61,299 nt of DNA from Candidatus Yaniella excrementigallinarum (GCA_019113675.1 DXHA01000059.1:1-61299), one strand, 5' to 3'; positions 36,762-45,331 are shown, numbered from the stretch's first letter. The notes: a model not told the origin generated them from the letters alone. Program-made: numbers and translations.

Positions 36762-38114
36762 ATGGCTGAAGATAAAAATACTGAAACCTCCGGTTCATCC
36801 GGCTGGGGAGAGATCTTCGATGCTCTGCCTTTTGATGAACTGAAAAATAACTTTACTGACTATGTCAGTGCGTGGGGCGAGAAAGCTATCCACGGCTTAG
36901 GCGATAAGGTCACCGGACTTATCGATCGCGTGAGCTCTGGCACAGATGGCTCTAGCGCAATGGGCGAAGCCGCCCAAGAAGGTGCGGAAAAATTAGCCGA
37001 AGGGGATTCACCAGTAACTGCTGGGCTTTCCGGGGCAGCCACCGGTGTCAAAGAAAAAGTCAAAGACACCTTTGGTAGTGGTTCCGGCAGCTCAGGTGGC
37101 TCAGAAAGCGGTGGTGGAAAATTTTCCAACATCGTGGAGTCTGTCGATGTCGGTGTGCCGCTTTCCGTAGCGTACAACCAATGGACCCAGTTCCAAGACT
37201 GGTCGGGCTTTATGAAAAAAGTCGAGAACGTTGAGCAAGAATCCGAAGAAAAAATTAACTTCAAAGGACAGGTGTTCTGGTAGCACCGAACCTGGGAATC
37301 GACGATTATCCAACAAGTACCAGACGAACAGATCGTTTGGCGCTCCACAGGGGAGAAAGGTCATCTCGACGGTGCGGTAACCTTCCACGAGCTTGCCCCA
37401 CGGCTCACGAGAATCCTGGCAGTTGTTGAATACTATCCGCAAGGCTTCATGGAAAAGACCGGCAATATTTGGCGTGCGGTTGGTCGCCGAGTTCAGGTTG
37501 AATTTAAACGGTACGTCCGCCAAGTGATGACCTCCACCATTCTTGATCCAGACAGTGTTGAAGGCTGGCGCGGAGAAATCCGAGACTCTGAAGTTGTTCG
37601 CAGTCACGAAGAAGCACTGGAAGATGAACAGCAGGAGGACACAGAGTCAACCGAAGAAACACAAGCCGAGGACACAGCACTAGAAGCCGAGGATCCGTCA
37701 GAAACACCAGCAGAAGACGAGGCTTTGGTGGAGGACGAACCCGAAGACGAACTTGCTGCAGAGGATGAAATACCGGCCGAAGATGAACCGGCCGAGGATG
37801 AACCGGTAGATGAAGAACCTGTTACAGAAGATGAGGCTCCCGTAGAGGAGGAGCCCGAAGGCGAACCTGCTGCAGAGGATGAGATACCAGCCGAAGACGA
37901 ACCCGTTTCTGAACAACCGGATAACGCAGACGAACCAATCGGCGACGAAAATACTGAAGATGGGGCAGAAGAACCTAAAAAGGCTCCGGCAAAGAGCTCA
38001 GGGTCAAAATCAACAAAATCGACTACGAAGAAACGCTCAACTACCGCAAAGTCCGGTAGCGGATCAAAATCCACCCGATCCACTTCTAAGGGTAAAACAA
38101 CCAAGAGCAGCTGA
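36762..38114 (+). pseudogene. gas-vesicle SRPBCC protein GvpZ, interrupted by in-frame TAG
   Basis: The full frame would encode 450 residues from ATG 36762 (GGAGGCG upstream). Seen: an N-terminal Gly/Ser-rich region, a SRPBCC/polyketide-cyclase-like domain (VDVGVPLSVAYNQWTQFQDW, VENVEQESEEKI, then after the stop RTWESTIIQQVPDERIVWR-like and YYPQGFMEKTGNIWR), and a long tail of Glu/Asp/Pro repeats ending in Ser/Thr/Lys-rich sequence. Codon 174 is TAG (37281-37283) in VFW-TAG-HRTW, where the family has Ser (TCG would differ by one base). The same frame continues intact for 277 codons beyond. TAG ends other intact genes in this window, so it is not reassigned. Read-through, mutation or sequence error are possible. 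Confidence 0.72.
37710..37910 (+). repeat. 114-bp near-repeat encoding Glu/Asp/Pro blocks in the gvpZ tail
   Basis: Copy 1 starts at 37710 and copy 2 at 37824, in phase (38 codons). Blocks such as AAEDEIPAEDEP occur in both copies (gaggatga at 37761 and 37875). The second copy is partial. The region is a low-complexity acidic tail, probably disordered. Confidence 0.75.
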
Positions 38115-38162
38115 TCGGCCCGTCTAAGTCAGCCGATCCACGCTGAAGTGAAAGGCGACATT

Positions 38163-38567
38163 ATGACTACGACTAGTACACGTTCACACGGCAGTTACGT
38201 CGATCGGCCGTCGTCAAGTTCACTGGCCGATGTGATTGAACTTATCCTCGATAAGGGCCTTGTCATTGACGCGTATGTACGCGTATCACTGGTGGGCATT
38301 GAGATTCTGACAATTGATGCACGAATTGTTATCGCCAGCGTAGATACTTATCTGCGTTTTGCGGAAGCCACAAATCGTTTGGACCTAACCCAGCAGGGCG
38401 GTAAAGATCTGACAGAGCTGATGGAAGGCATGACAGAAAGCGGTTCCAAAGGCAAAGTGGGTGGCGCGGTCGAAGGAGTTAAAGATGCGTTGACCCCAGA
38501 TGATGAGGATGATGGCGACGAAGAAAATACTTCCGAAACCGAAACCCAGAAACAGGCCACCGAGTAG
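38163..38567 (+). CDS. gvpA: gas vesicle structural protein GvpA
   Basis: 134 residues from ATG 38163 (AAAGG seven bases upstream; GTG 38148 is also in frame). The main rib-forming shell protein: [29 protein letters not shown] (seen as two pieces [16 protein letters not shown] and [13 protein letters not shown]), then the conserved [22 protein letters not shown]-terminal Gly/Glu/Asp-rich extension of about 55 residues follows, as in actinobacterial GvpA (Streptomyces, Rhodococcus). Intact; first of a series of gvp genes. Confidence 0.95.
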   Translation: MTTTSTRSHGSYVDRPSSSSLADVIELILDKGLVIDAYVRVSLVGIEILTIDARIVIASVDTYLRFAEATNRLDLTQQGGKDLTELMEGMTESGSKGKVGGAVEGVKDALTPDDEDDGDEENTSETETQKQATE

Positions 38568-38572
38568 TCATC

Positions 38573-39348
38573 ATGTCAGAAGCAGACACCACTCAGCTTG
38601 TGGAATCTCAAGAAACCATACCAGTTTACCTGTATGGGATTTTGCCTTCACAGACCGAATTACCTGCCGATCTGACAGGTATCAACGATGGCGAAGTAGA
38701 GCTTGTCATCCATGGTGCTCTAGCCGCTGTCGTCACAGTGTTGCCCCCGATGCAGAAGTTGGCACGCCGGATAATCTACTGGCCCATAGTGCGGTCTTGG
38801 ATGCCATCGCCGTGCACGCACCAGTATTGCCAATGGCTTTCGGCACCATAATCCCGTCAGAAGCCGAACTGATTCAAAACGTTTTGCTGCCTAATGAAAA
38901 TGAGCATTCCGCGTTACTAGAGCACTTCACCGGCAGCGTGCAGTTCACCGTTCGTGCACGTTACCTGCGTGATGAGGTATTGGCCGATCTGGTGGCAGAA
39001 AATCCGGACGTTGCTCGACTGCGAGAGACGATTGCCGGAACAACGGAAACGCAAACCCGGCAAGCTCGTATCCAACTCGGAGAGCTAATTGTCCAGGCAT
39101 TTGACCAGATTCGGCCTCACCATGCCGAACACATAGTTACCGCAATACAACCGGTGGTGCAGCAAATGCAACAACGAGAGGTTGGCCAGGTTGAAGATGT
39201 CGTAGAGCTGGCAGTGCTTGTCTCAAGTGATGAAGTAAAACGATTTGAAGATGCTTTGGAAAGTGTAGCTTCTGAATTGCATGCCCGAATCGATTTTCAG
39301 TTGCTGGGCCCACAAGCGCCATACGATTTCGTTGGCATTGATGAATGA
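38573..39348 (+). pseudogene. gvpF: gas vesicle protein GvpF, split by a -1 frameshift
   Basis: GvpF/GvpL-family protein of about 258 residues in total; GvpF is needed for vesicle nucleation in other organisms. The first 60 residues (PVYLYGILPSQTELPADL, GEVELVIHGALAAVVTVLP) read in the ATG 38573 frame, the rest (DAEVGTPDNLLAHSAVLDAI, FTGSVQFTVRARYL, QLLGPQAPYDFVGIDE) in the -1 frame. The switch is at CCCCC (38744-38748): with six C the protein would read TVLPPDAEVG in one frame. So one C seems missing. Both halves are well preserved, indicating a recent event or a base-call error in the homopolymer. Confidence 0.82.
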
Positions 39349-39357
39349 GAGACACCC

Positions 39358-39597
39358 ATGGGTTTAATATCGAGTTTATTCACGGCCCCGTTAGCCCCCT
39401 TGAAAGGTACCGTGTGGGTCGCAGAAAGAATCCAAGAGGAAGCTGAGCGGCAATACTACGATCCAGGCGTGATCCGTCGACAACTTGAAGAGATCGCCCA
39501 AGCTCGTGCAGCTGGTCAGCTTTCTGACGAAGAAGCCACTGAGCTGGAGACAGAATTGGTTCAACGGCTGATGACGTCAACTCGCAGGAGACAATGA
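39358..39597 (+). CDS. gvpG: gas vesicle protein GvpG
   Basis: 79 residues, family length. Begins GLISSLFTAPLAPLKGTVWVAERIQEEAER (as two pieces: GLISSLFTAPLAPLKG and VWVAERIQEEAER) and continues YDPGVIRRQLEE and LSDEEATELETEL, all typical of GvpG, an accessory protein in vesicle assembly. GAGAGACACCC precedes the ATG. It overlaps gvpO by 4 bases (ATGA). Confidence 0.93.
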   Translation: MGLISSLFTAPLAPLKGTVWVAERIQEEAERQYYDPGVIRRQLEEIAQARAAGQLSDEEATELETELVQRLMTSTRRRQ

Positions 39598-40118
39598 CAT
39601 TGCAGTCGCAGCCATATCCATACCCCGATGGGGAGAACAGGCAGCAGACTATGACTGAACAACAAACGAATGACTCTGCGGAGAAGTCGGCCTCCCGTAC
39701 TCGGCAGCCGAGTTCCGCAAGCAAACAACAAACTACACAGAAGCGTCCGCAGCGCAAAAACACCGAACGCACCGCAAGTTCACAACGTTCAGCATCGTCG
39801 GAGCGCGCATCGTCCTCGGAGAGGCAATCAACGAAACAACAACAGCAATCGACGAAACCCAAGCTACCTGCCAAAAAGGCGGTGGTGGCAGCGCTACAAC
39901 AATTACAGCAGTTAACCACGCGCACCCCCGAGTCGGTGATTGGGATTGAGCCGAATGAAGGCGGCTGGCGGGTAACCGTTGAGGTCGTAGAATCTGCTCG
40001 TATCCCCGACACTGCTGACATCATGGCCGAATACGTCGTGGATATTGCTAGCGACGGTGACCTCGCCAGTTACAAACGTGGCGCACGCTATTTTCGTGGT
40101 CGGACTCGGGAGGAGTGA
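39594..40118 (+). CDS. gvpO: gas vesicle protein GvpO
   Basis: 174 residues. The N-terminal half is Gln/Ser/Arg/Lys-rich and disordered; the C-terminal domain (about residues 95-170) is the GvpO domain: AVVAALQQLQQLT, GIEPNEGGWRVTVEVVE, RIPDTADIMAEYVV, YKRGARYFRG. GvpO is an accessory or regulatory protein found in actinobacterial and haloarchaeal clusters. Start 39594 overlaps the gvpG stop; ATG 39651 is an alternative that removes 19 residues. Confidence 0.92.
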   Translation: MTLQSQPYPYPDGENRQQTMTEQQTNDSAEKSASRTRQPSSASKQQTTQKRPQRKNTERTASSQRSASSERASSSERQSTKQQQQSTKPKLPAKKAVVAALQQLQQLTTRTPESVIGIEPNEGGWRVTVEVVESARIPDTADIMAEYVVDIASDGDLASYKRGARYFRGRTREE

Positions 40119-40172
40119 TCCTCATAGTGGCCCATGCATTTTATACATAGCGATTCCGGGAGGCAGGATAAC

Positions 40173-40619
40173 ATGACCGTCGTGAACCGCGGCTCTAGTG
40201 GAGGCATGGAACCCGAACGCAGTCGTGAAGGCACCCTGCTCCACGTTGTGGAAACTTTATTAGACAAAGGATTAGTGCTCAACGCCGACATCATGGTCTC
40301 CGTTGCGGGCGTCGAGCTATTGGGTATTCGTATTCGCGCTGCATTGGCCTCATTTGAAACGGCTGCACGCTATGGGCTGGAATTTCCTGCCGGCACGGAT
40401 ACAGAAACTGTGGCCTGGCAAAATGCAATCGAAGCCAAAGAGTCCTGTCCAAACTGCGGCAAAGTATCATCGGTAGACAAACTACTCAACGAGTTTTGCC
40501 CGTGGTGTGGTTGGCAATCTGCCCAGGCCTTACAGAACTCGTCAGCTGACGAAACGCCGGTGACCGAAACCGAACCCGAGGCTGCAGAACTTAATGGAGC
40601 CACAGAGGAACCATCATGA
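40173..40619 (+). CDS. gvpJ: GvpJ-like minor shell protein with C-terminal zinc ribbon
   Basis: 148 residues from ATG 40173, with GGGAGG nine bases upstream. The GvpA/J/M fold is visible: HVVETLLDKGLVLNADIMVSV, AGVELLGIRIRAALASFETA. The GvpJ-type continuation AARYGLEFP follows. A CPNC...CPWC pair (Cys92, Cys95, Cys109, Cys112) forms a rubredoxin-like zinc ribbon with WCGWQ after it; this is an addition to the shell fold. GvpJ proteins are minor shell components that influence vesicle shape. The gene overlaps the next by 4 bases (ATGA). Confidence 0.78.
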   Translation: MTVVNRGSSGGMEPERSREGTLLHVVETLLDKGLVLNADIMVSVAGVELLGIRIRAALASFETAARYGLEFPAGTDTETVAWQNAIEAKESCPNCGKVSSVDKLLNEFCPWCGWQSAQALQNSSADETPVTETEPEAAELNGATEEPS

Positions 40620-41550
40620 CTGAGCTATCTGACACCTCGGTAACTGCCCCGATGGAACCGACCCGAAATCCCGATGTTACACTGCCTGATCTGATCACCG
40701 TTCTGTTAGACAAGGGGACATATCTAAATATCGATCTGATCATTGCTGTGGCCGATATCCCGCTGATTGGCATAAATTTGCGTGCAACTATCGCGGGTAT
40801 GGAAACCATGCTCGAATACGGCATGATGCGTGACTGGGACGAAAAGACCCGCGCGTGGGTACGGCAATCAGTTGCACGCAATTTTCCACTGGCGGCTCAT
40901 GAAGAAATTATTGCCAAAATGGCCGGTGGCCATCTTCAACATGATTTCAGCACGGTCTGGCGTCCGGGGGGGGCATTTACGTCACAAACCAGCGACTCGT
41001 CGTCTTTCGCCGTGACCCAAAAGAAGTTTTATGGGAATCCACCCTGGAAAACATTGCTGAATTGCGTTTATCGAACGAAAAAACCATCGGATCGGAATTT
41101 CGGACCAGGTTAATCGTGACCACTCTTGATGACGAGACGACCACACTATCGGCATCAGCCCCAAGGCGTATTTGTGAGCTGCTGGCCCAACAACATCCGC
41201 AACTGCACATCACCGATACTACCGACGACCAGCAGACATTAGACGGTGGGAAGACAGAGCAGAAAGAAGAGCACGGTTGGTATCTGGAAACACGTGCTCA
41301 AAGCCCGATCTGGCGTGGGGGCACAGTACGCTTCGATGGACAAAGACTTCAATGGCAGGCACCAACTGACGCCCGGCCTGCAGTAAATCTTCGGACAACT
41401 GAGCTTACCGGCGTTCATACACTCCACATGGCTACCCCGACTGGCCGCGGACCGGTCTTGCATGTAGTGACCGATCAGGGCTCGATACATCTGGCCGTGG
41501 CCAACGCAGAACAATGGCGGCAAGTACTTGCCACACAAATGAGTCCGTAA
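40616..41550 (+). pseudogene. GvpA-fold protein fused to GRAM/PH-like segments, split by a -1 frameshift
   Basis: About 311 residues if the frame is repaired. N-terminal part (about 20-70): LPDLITVLLDKGTYLNIDLII, AVADIPLIGINLRATIAGMETM, a minor GvpA/J/M-type shell segment. Middle: WVRQSVARNF. C-terminal half in the -1 frame: IYVTNQRLVVFRRDPKEVLW, then a second segment with IWRGGTVRFDGQRLQWQAP and ending QWRQVLATQMSP; both resemble GRAM/bacterial PH-like modules (YVTNQRLVVF is a typical strand pair). The frame switch is at GGGGGGGG (40966-40973); one added G or two removed G restores it. The first frame stops at 41113. ATG 40616 overlaps the gvpJ stop. Confidence 0.7.
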
Positions 41551-41558
41551 GGAGCCTT

Positions 41559-41885
41559 ATGTTAGAAATTGACGAGCAAAGCCTCAAACACGGAGTGTTG
41601 ACGTTAGTTGTGACATTGGTTGAAGTCATCCAAGAAGCTCTGGAAACCCAAGCCGTGCGCAGACTTGAAGGCGGAGATCTAACTGAGCAGGAACAGGACC
41701 GACTCGGCGAAGCGCTTATGGAGTTAGACGAGGCCATGGACGAAATCAAAGCCGAACATGGCATAACCGCCTCGGTCACCGACCTCCACCGCGGGCTTGA
41801 CGAGGTCGTTGACGAGGTCGTCGACAAGCTCATCAACCCGGCACGATGGGCTGAAGAAGCCGGGCCCGAAGGGAAACCTGCCTAA
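41559..41885 (+). CDS. gvpK: gas vesicle protein GvpK
   Basis: 108 residues, ATG 41559 with AAGGAG five bases upstream. Typical GvpK: KHGVLTLVVTLVEVIQEALE, QAVRRLEGGDLTEQEQDRLG, ALMELDEAMDEIKAEHGI. GvpK is a conserved accessory protein in vesicle clusters. The stop shares a base with the gvpL start (TAATG). Confidence 0.94.
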   Translation: MLEIDEQSLKHGVLTLVVTLVEVIQEALETQAVRRLEGGDLTEQEQDRLGEALMELDEAMDEIKAEHGITASVTDLHRGLDEVVDEVVDKLINPARWAEEAGPEGKPA

Positions 41886-42694
41886 TGGCTGCAACTGGAC
41901 TGTATGTGTACGGGATCGTTCCATCCGAGGCCATGGCAAGTGGCCAATTGGATACCGGAATTGACGGTGAACAATTAGAACTTATAACTAGCGGCAATCT
42001 CGCAGCAATTGTGCACTCCTGCTCAACAGAGCCATACCAGGGCCCGGATTCAACAGTGGAACAGTGGATTCTAGAACATAGCCACGTTATTGAAGCAGCA
42101 TGGCAAACAGCTGGCACGGTACTACCCATGAGTTTCAACGTCATTGTTAGTCCAGGTGATGATGCCACAGATTCGGCTGAAAATCGTTTGGCCAAATGGC
42201 TCACGGCTTCGACTGACGCGTTCAGTAAGCGCCTAGCCTTGTTGCGTGATCACGTAGAATTACGCGTCGAAATAGCCCTGGATGAAGCCACCGTGGCCGC
42301 AATGAGCCAGGAACTTATCGAGTTACAACAGGCCACCGAGGCTCGACCTGCCGGGGTACAACGGTTATACCGAAAGCGGATGGAAGAACGCACGCGCGAG
42401 GTTACGGAACGAACTGCCGACCAGCTCTACCCGGAGTATCGGCGCCGGTTAGCCGCATGCTCCGAAGATCTAGTAGAAAACGCTCGTCCCGGACGGACCC
42501 CAGGTAGCATTACTGTGCTCACCGCCTCATTGCTGGTGCACCAAGACAAGATGGATGCCATCGGTGTTGAACTGGCTGATATCCGCGATAGTCAACCAGG
42601 TGCCAACATCCGTTACCTTGGTCCATGGCCACCGTATTCCTTTAGTGAAGTGCCTGAACTAGACAGCGAACAGACAAAACCGGGTGGTCGCTGA
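41885..42694 (+). CDS. gvpL: gas vesicle protein GvpL
   Basis: 269 residues, GvpL/GvpF family. Intact, unlike gvpF: GLYVYGIVPSEAMA at the N-terminus, EHSHVIEAAWQTAGTVLPMSFN in the family core, VHQDKMDAIGVELADI and PWPPYSFSEVPEL at the end. It may overlap in function with GvpF in the nucleation complex. The last gene of the operon; its stop codon lies in the terminator hairpin. Confidence 0.93.
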   Translation: MAATGLYVYGIVPSEAMASGQLDTGIDGEQLELITSGNLAAIVHSCSTEPYQGPDSTVEQWILEHSHVIEAAWQTAGTVLPMSFNVIVSPGDDATDSAENRLAKWLTASTDAFSKRLALLRDHVELRVEIALDEATVAAMSQELIELQQATEARPAGVQRLYRKRMEERTREVTERTADQLYPEYRRRLAACSEDLVENARPGRTPGSITVLTASLLVHQDKMDAIGVELADIRDSQPGANIRYLGPWPPYSFSEVPELDSEQTKPGGR

Positions 42695-42715
42695 TCATTT
42701 CAGCAACCACCCGGT
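42679..42715. terminator. hairpin terminator between gvp operon and the clp gene
   Basis: 16-bp stem with one mismatch, ACCGGGTGGTCGCTGA (42679-42694) with TCAGCAACCACCCGGT (42700-42715), 5-base loop. The gvpL stop codon is in the 5' arm. Both flanking genes end here, so it may serve both directions; no long T run. Confidence 0.65.
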
Positions 42716-42736
42716 CTAGCGGTGTTTAGCTAACGA

Positions 42737-45286
42737 TTAGGCAACCAGTTTTTCAGTTGCCCGGATCGGTAAGACCTGTAGCTGGCCATCCTCTACAGTG
42801 ACCTCCACAGAATCACCATCAGTGATGGCTTCTGAAACCAACAGATCGGCGATCCGGTCGTCAAGCTCGCGTTGGATTACCCGACGTAGTGGGCGAGCCC
42901 CATATGCTGGCTCATAGCCGGCCTCGGCAATCCAGTCTCGGGCTTTGTCGTCAACCTTAAGCGCGATGCCCTGGGCAGCCAGACGCTGTTCGGAAGACTG
43001 CAGTTGCAGGCCAACGATCTGGCGCAGCTGCTTAGCGTCCAGAGGGTTGAACAGTAGCGTGTCGTCGATCCGGTTGAGGAACTCAGGGCGCATAAACTCG
43101 CGCAACCGGCCCATTACCTTGTGCTCGATATCACGCTGGGTAGTTTGTGCATCGCTAGATGCAAAGCCCAACGGAGTTCCCGAGGATGCCATGAATTCTG
43201 AACCCAGGTTCGAAGTCATCAGCACCACCGTGTTGCGGAAGTCTACCGTGCGTCCTTGACCATCGGTTAGGCGCCCGTCTTCAAGTACCTGCAGCAAAAG
43301 ATTGAACACATCGGCATGCGCCTTTTCAATCTCGTCGAGCAGAATCACCGAGTATGGACGACGACGGACCTGTTCGGTCAACTGACCGGGCTCATCATAG
43401 CCAACGTAGCCGGGGGGAGCACCAACTAAACGCGAAACTGTGTGCCGCTCACCAAATTCGGACATATCGAATCGGACCATAGCCTGTTCATCATCGAATA
43501 ATGATTCAGCTAAGGCTTTGGCCAGCTCGGTTTTCCCAACGCCGGTGGGCCCCAAAAATAGGAAGCTTCCGACCGGGCGAGACGGGTCTGCCATACCGGT
43601 GCGTGAGCGCCGGATGGCTTTGGCAATGGCGGTAACAGCCTCATCCTGACCGATAACGCGTTCGTGGAGTTCCTCCTCGAGACGCCCTAACCGAGATTTC
43701 TCAGCCTCGGTCATGCGAGCTGCCGGAATACCAGTAGCTCGGGCAACCATTTCGGCGATAGTGTGTTCATCGACCACGGATTCGGTAGTTTGTGGCTGGT
43801 CGGATACAACAGCCAGTTGCTCATTGATCTGCTGTACTTCATCACGAAGCTGACCGGCGCGTTCGTAGTCTTCAGCACCTACCGCTGCATTTTTCTGTGC
43901 TTCCAGTTCGGCAAGCTGGGTGCGCAATGCGTCAACATAGACTGCTGGATGATCAGCATCTGGGCCACGACGTAATGATATTCGAGCACCAGCCTGGTCG
44001 ATCAGGTCAATTGCTTTATCCGGGAGGAACCGATCTGTAATGTATCGGTCAGACAGTTCAACTGCGGCACGTAGAGCTTCCTCAGTGTAGGTCACTGAAT
44101 GGTGCTCAGCGTACCGATCAGCTAGCCCCTTGATGATTTCAATCGCGTCATCGATGGACGGTTCTCCAATGGTGACTGGTTGGAACCGGCGTTCAAGTGC
44201 CGAGTCTTTTTCAATGCTACGGTACTCTTTGAGCGTGGTGGCCCCAACCATATGCAAATCACCACGGGCCAGACGTGGTTTAAGAATGTTCCCGGCATCC
44301 ATACCACCTGATTCTGAAGAGCCGCCTGTGCCGACAACAGTGTGTAACTCATCGATAAAAACGATGGTGTTAGCATCTTCGGCCAGCTCTTCGATTGCCC
44401 CGGTGAGACGTTCTTCAAAGTCGCCACGGTACCGAGTACCGGCAACCATACCGGCAAGATCCAATGACATAACGCGACGGCCTTTAAGTTGGGCCGGAAC
44501 TTGTTCATCAACGATAGCCTGGGCAAGACCCTCGACAATAGCTGTTTTACCGACACCAGCTTCACCGATTAACACCGGATTATTCTTGGTACGGCGAGCC
44601 AGAATCTCAATGGTCTGGTCGATTTCATCGGCACGGCCAATAACCGGGTCCAGGCGACCAGCACGGGCTTCAGCCGTTAGATCATAGCCGAATTGTTCCA
44701 GCACGGACTCTTCCGAGCCTTTCTGGTCACCGGCTTGTTGTCTTGCCTGTTCTGCCTGGGCTTGTTGGGCACCGGTCTGTAGTGCCTGCGGTGTCACACC
44801 GGCCTGGGCAAGCAACTCGCCGGCGGGTGAGTCTTGGTTCAGTACGAAAGCGAAGAACACATGCTCAGGGTCGATGTAGGTAGACCCAAAGGCCCGAGCA
44901 ACTTGATAGCCATCCAAGAGCACTTTTTGTGCCGAGGGGGTCAATGATGCTGTAGTTTGGACCTGTTGTTCTGTGGGAGCGGGAAGTCGATCATCAACGG
45001 CTGCGATGATAGTTTCCGGATCGGCTCCTGCTTGGCGCACGCCGGATGCAGCCGGATCCGTGCTGAGCATGACACGCAAAATATGTAGTGCGTCAACATC
45101 AGTTTGGCCACGTTCGACTGCAAAACTTGCAGCCTGACTAACAACTTCGTGAGTCTGCTTACTCAACAGACGCTGGATATCCACGGTACGTCCCTGACGA
45201 CCGGCCCGTTGTCCCTGTAGGAAGCGAGCAAAAAACTCGTCGAAGGAGTCGCCATTAGAACCATTTGGTCCGAAGAATGCGGGCAT
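42737..45286 (-). CDS. ClpC-like AAA+ ATPase (class I Clp/Hsp100)
   Basis: 849 residues. N-terminal Phe-rich head (FDEFFARFL), double Clp-N repeat (about 35-180), NBD1 with GEAGVGKTAIVEG and VFIDELHTVVG, a middle UVR-like region (AVGAEDYERAGQLRDE), NBD2 with GPTGVGKTELAKAL and VILLDEIEKAH, and sensor 2 GARPLRR. A TPLGFAS loop after NBD2 Walker B resembles the LGF loop by which ClpC/ClpA contact ClpP, so it may unfold substrates for ClpP; some relatives act as stand-alone disaggregases like ClpB. AGGAGG lies before the ATG. The promoter region carries two HAIR-type operators, indicating heat-shock control by HspR. Confidence 0.88.
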   Translation of the reverse strand: MPAFFGPNGSNGDSFDEFFARFLQGQRAGRQGRTVDIQRLLSKQTHEVVSQAASFAVERGQTDVDALHILRVMLSTDPAASGVRQAGADPETIIAAVDDRLPAPTEQQVQTTASLTPSAQKVLLDGYQVARAFGSTYIDPEHVFFAFVLNQDSPAGELLAQAGVTPQALQTGAQQAQAEQARQQAGDQKGSEESVLEQFGYDLTAEARAGRLDPVIGRADEIDQTIEILARRTKNNPVLIGEAGVGKTAIVEGLAQAIVDEQVPAQLKGRRVMSLDLAGMVAGTRYRGDFEERLTGAIEELAEDANTIVFIDELHTVVGTGGSSESGGMDAGNILKPRLARGDLHMVGATTLKEYRSIEKDSALERRFQPVTIGEPSIDDAIEIIKGLADRYAEHHSVTYTEEALRAAVELSDRYITDRFLPDKAIDLIDQAGARISLRRGPDADHPAVYVDALRTQLAELEAQKNAAVGAEDYERAGQLRDEVQQINEQLAVVSDQPQTTESVVDEHTIAEMVARATGIPAARMTEAEKSRLGRLEEELHERVIGQDEAVTAIAKAIRRSRTGMADPSRPVGSFLFLGPTGVGKTELAKALAESLFDDEQAMVRFDMSEFGERHTVSRLVGAPPGYVGYDEPGQLTEQVRRRPYSVILLDEIEKAHADVFNLLLQVLEDGRLTDGQGRTVDFRNTVVLMTSNLGSEFMASSGTPLGFASSDAQTTQRDIEHKVMGRLREFMRPEFLNRIDDTLLFNPLDAKQLRQIVGLQLQSSEQRLAAQGIALKVDDKARDWIAEAGYEPAYGARPLRRVIQRELDDRIADLLVSEAITDGDSVEVTVEDGQLQVLPIRATEKLVA

Positions 45287-45306
45287 CTAATCCTCCTAGT
45301 AAAAGA

Positions 45307-45323
45307 TGTACTTTCCAAGTACA
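45307..45323. repeat. short palindrome in the clp leader
   Basis: TGTACTT-TCC-AAGTACA, a 7-bp inverted repeat between the HAIR operator and the start codon; may be an RNA hairpin or operator half-site pair. Confidence 0.45.
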
Positions 45324-45331
45324 CCTAAAAA

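Noticed and set aside
37281-37283. TAG read as an amino acid by genetic-code change
   Set aside because: TAG ends intact genes here, such as gvpA and hemB, so it works as a normal stop.
37710-37910. Possible CRISPR or tandem-repeat array
   Set aside because: The repeat is in phase with the gvpZ reading frame, differs between copies and has no spacers or cas genes.
37604-38104. Long Ser-rich open frame on the minus strand opposite the gvpZ tail
   Set aside because: It is the mirror of the Glu/Asp/Pro repeats (GAA/GAT/GAG read in reverse give Ser/Phe/Leu), has no ribosome site and no family features.
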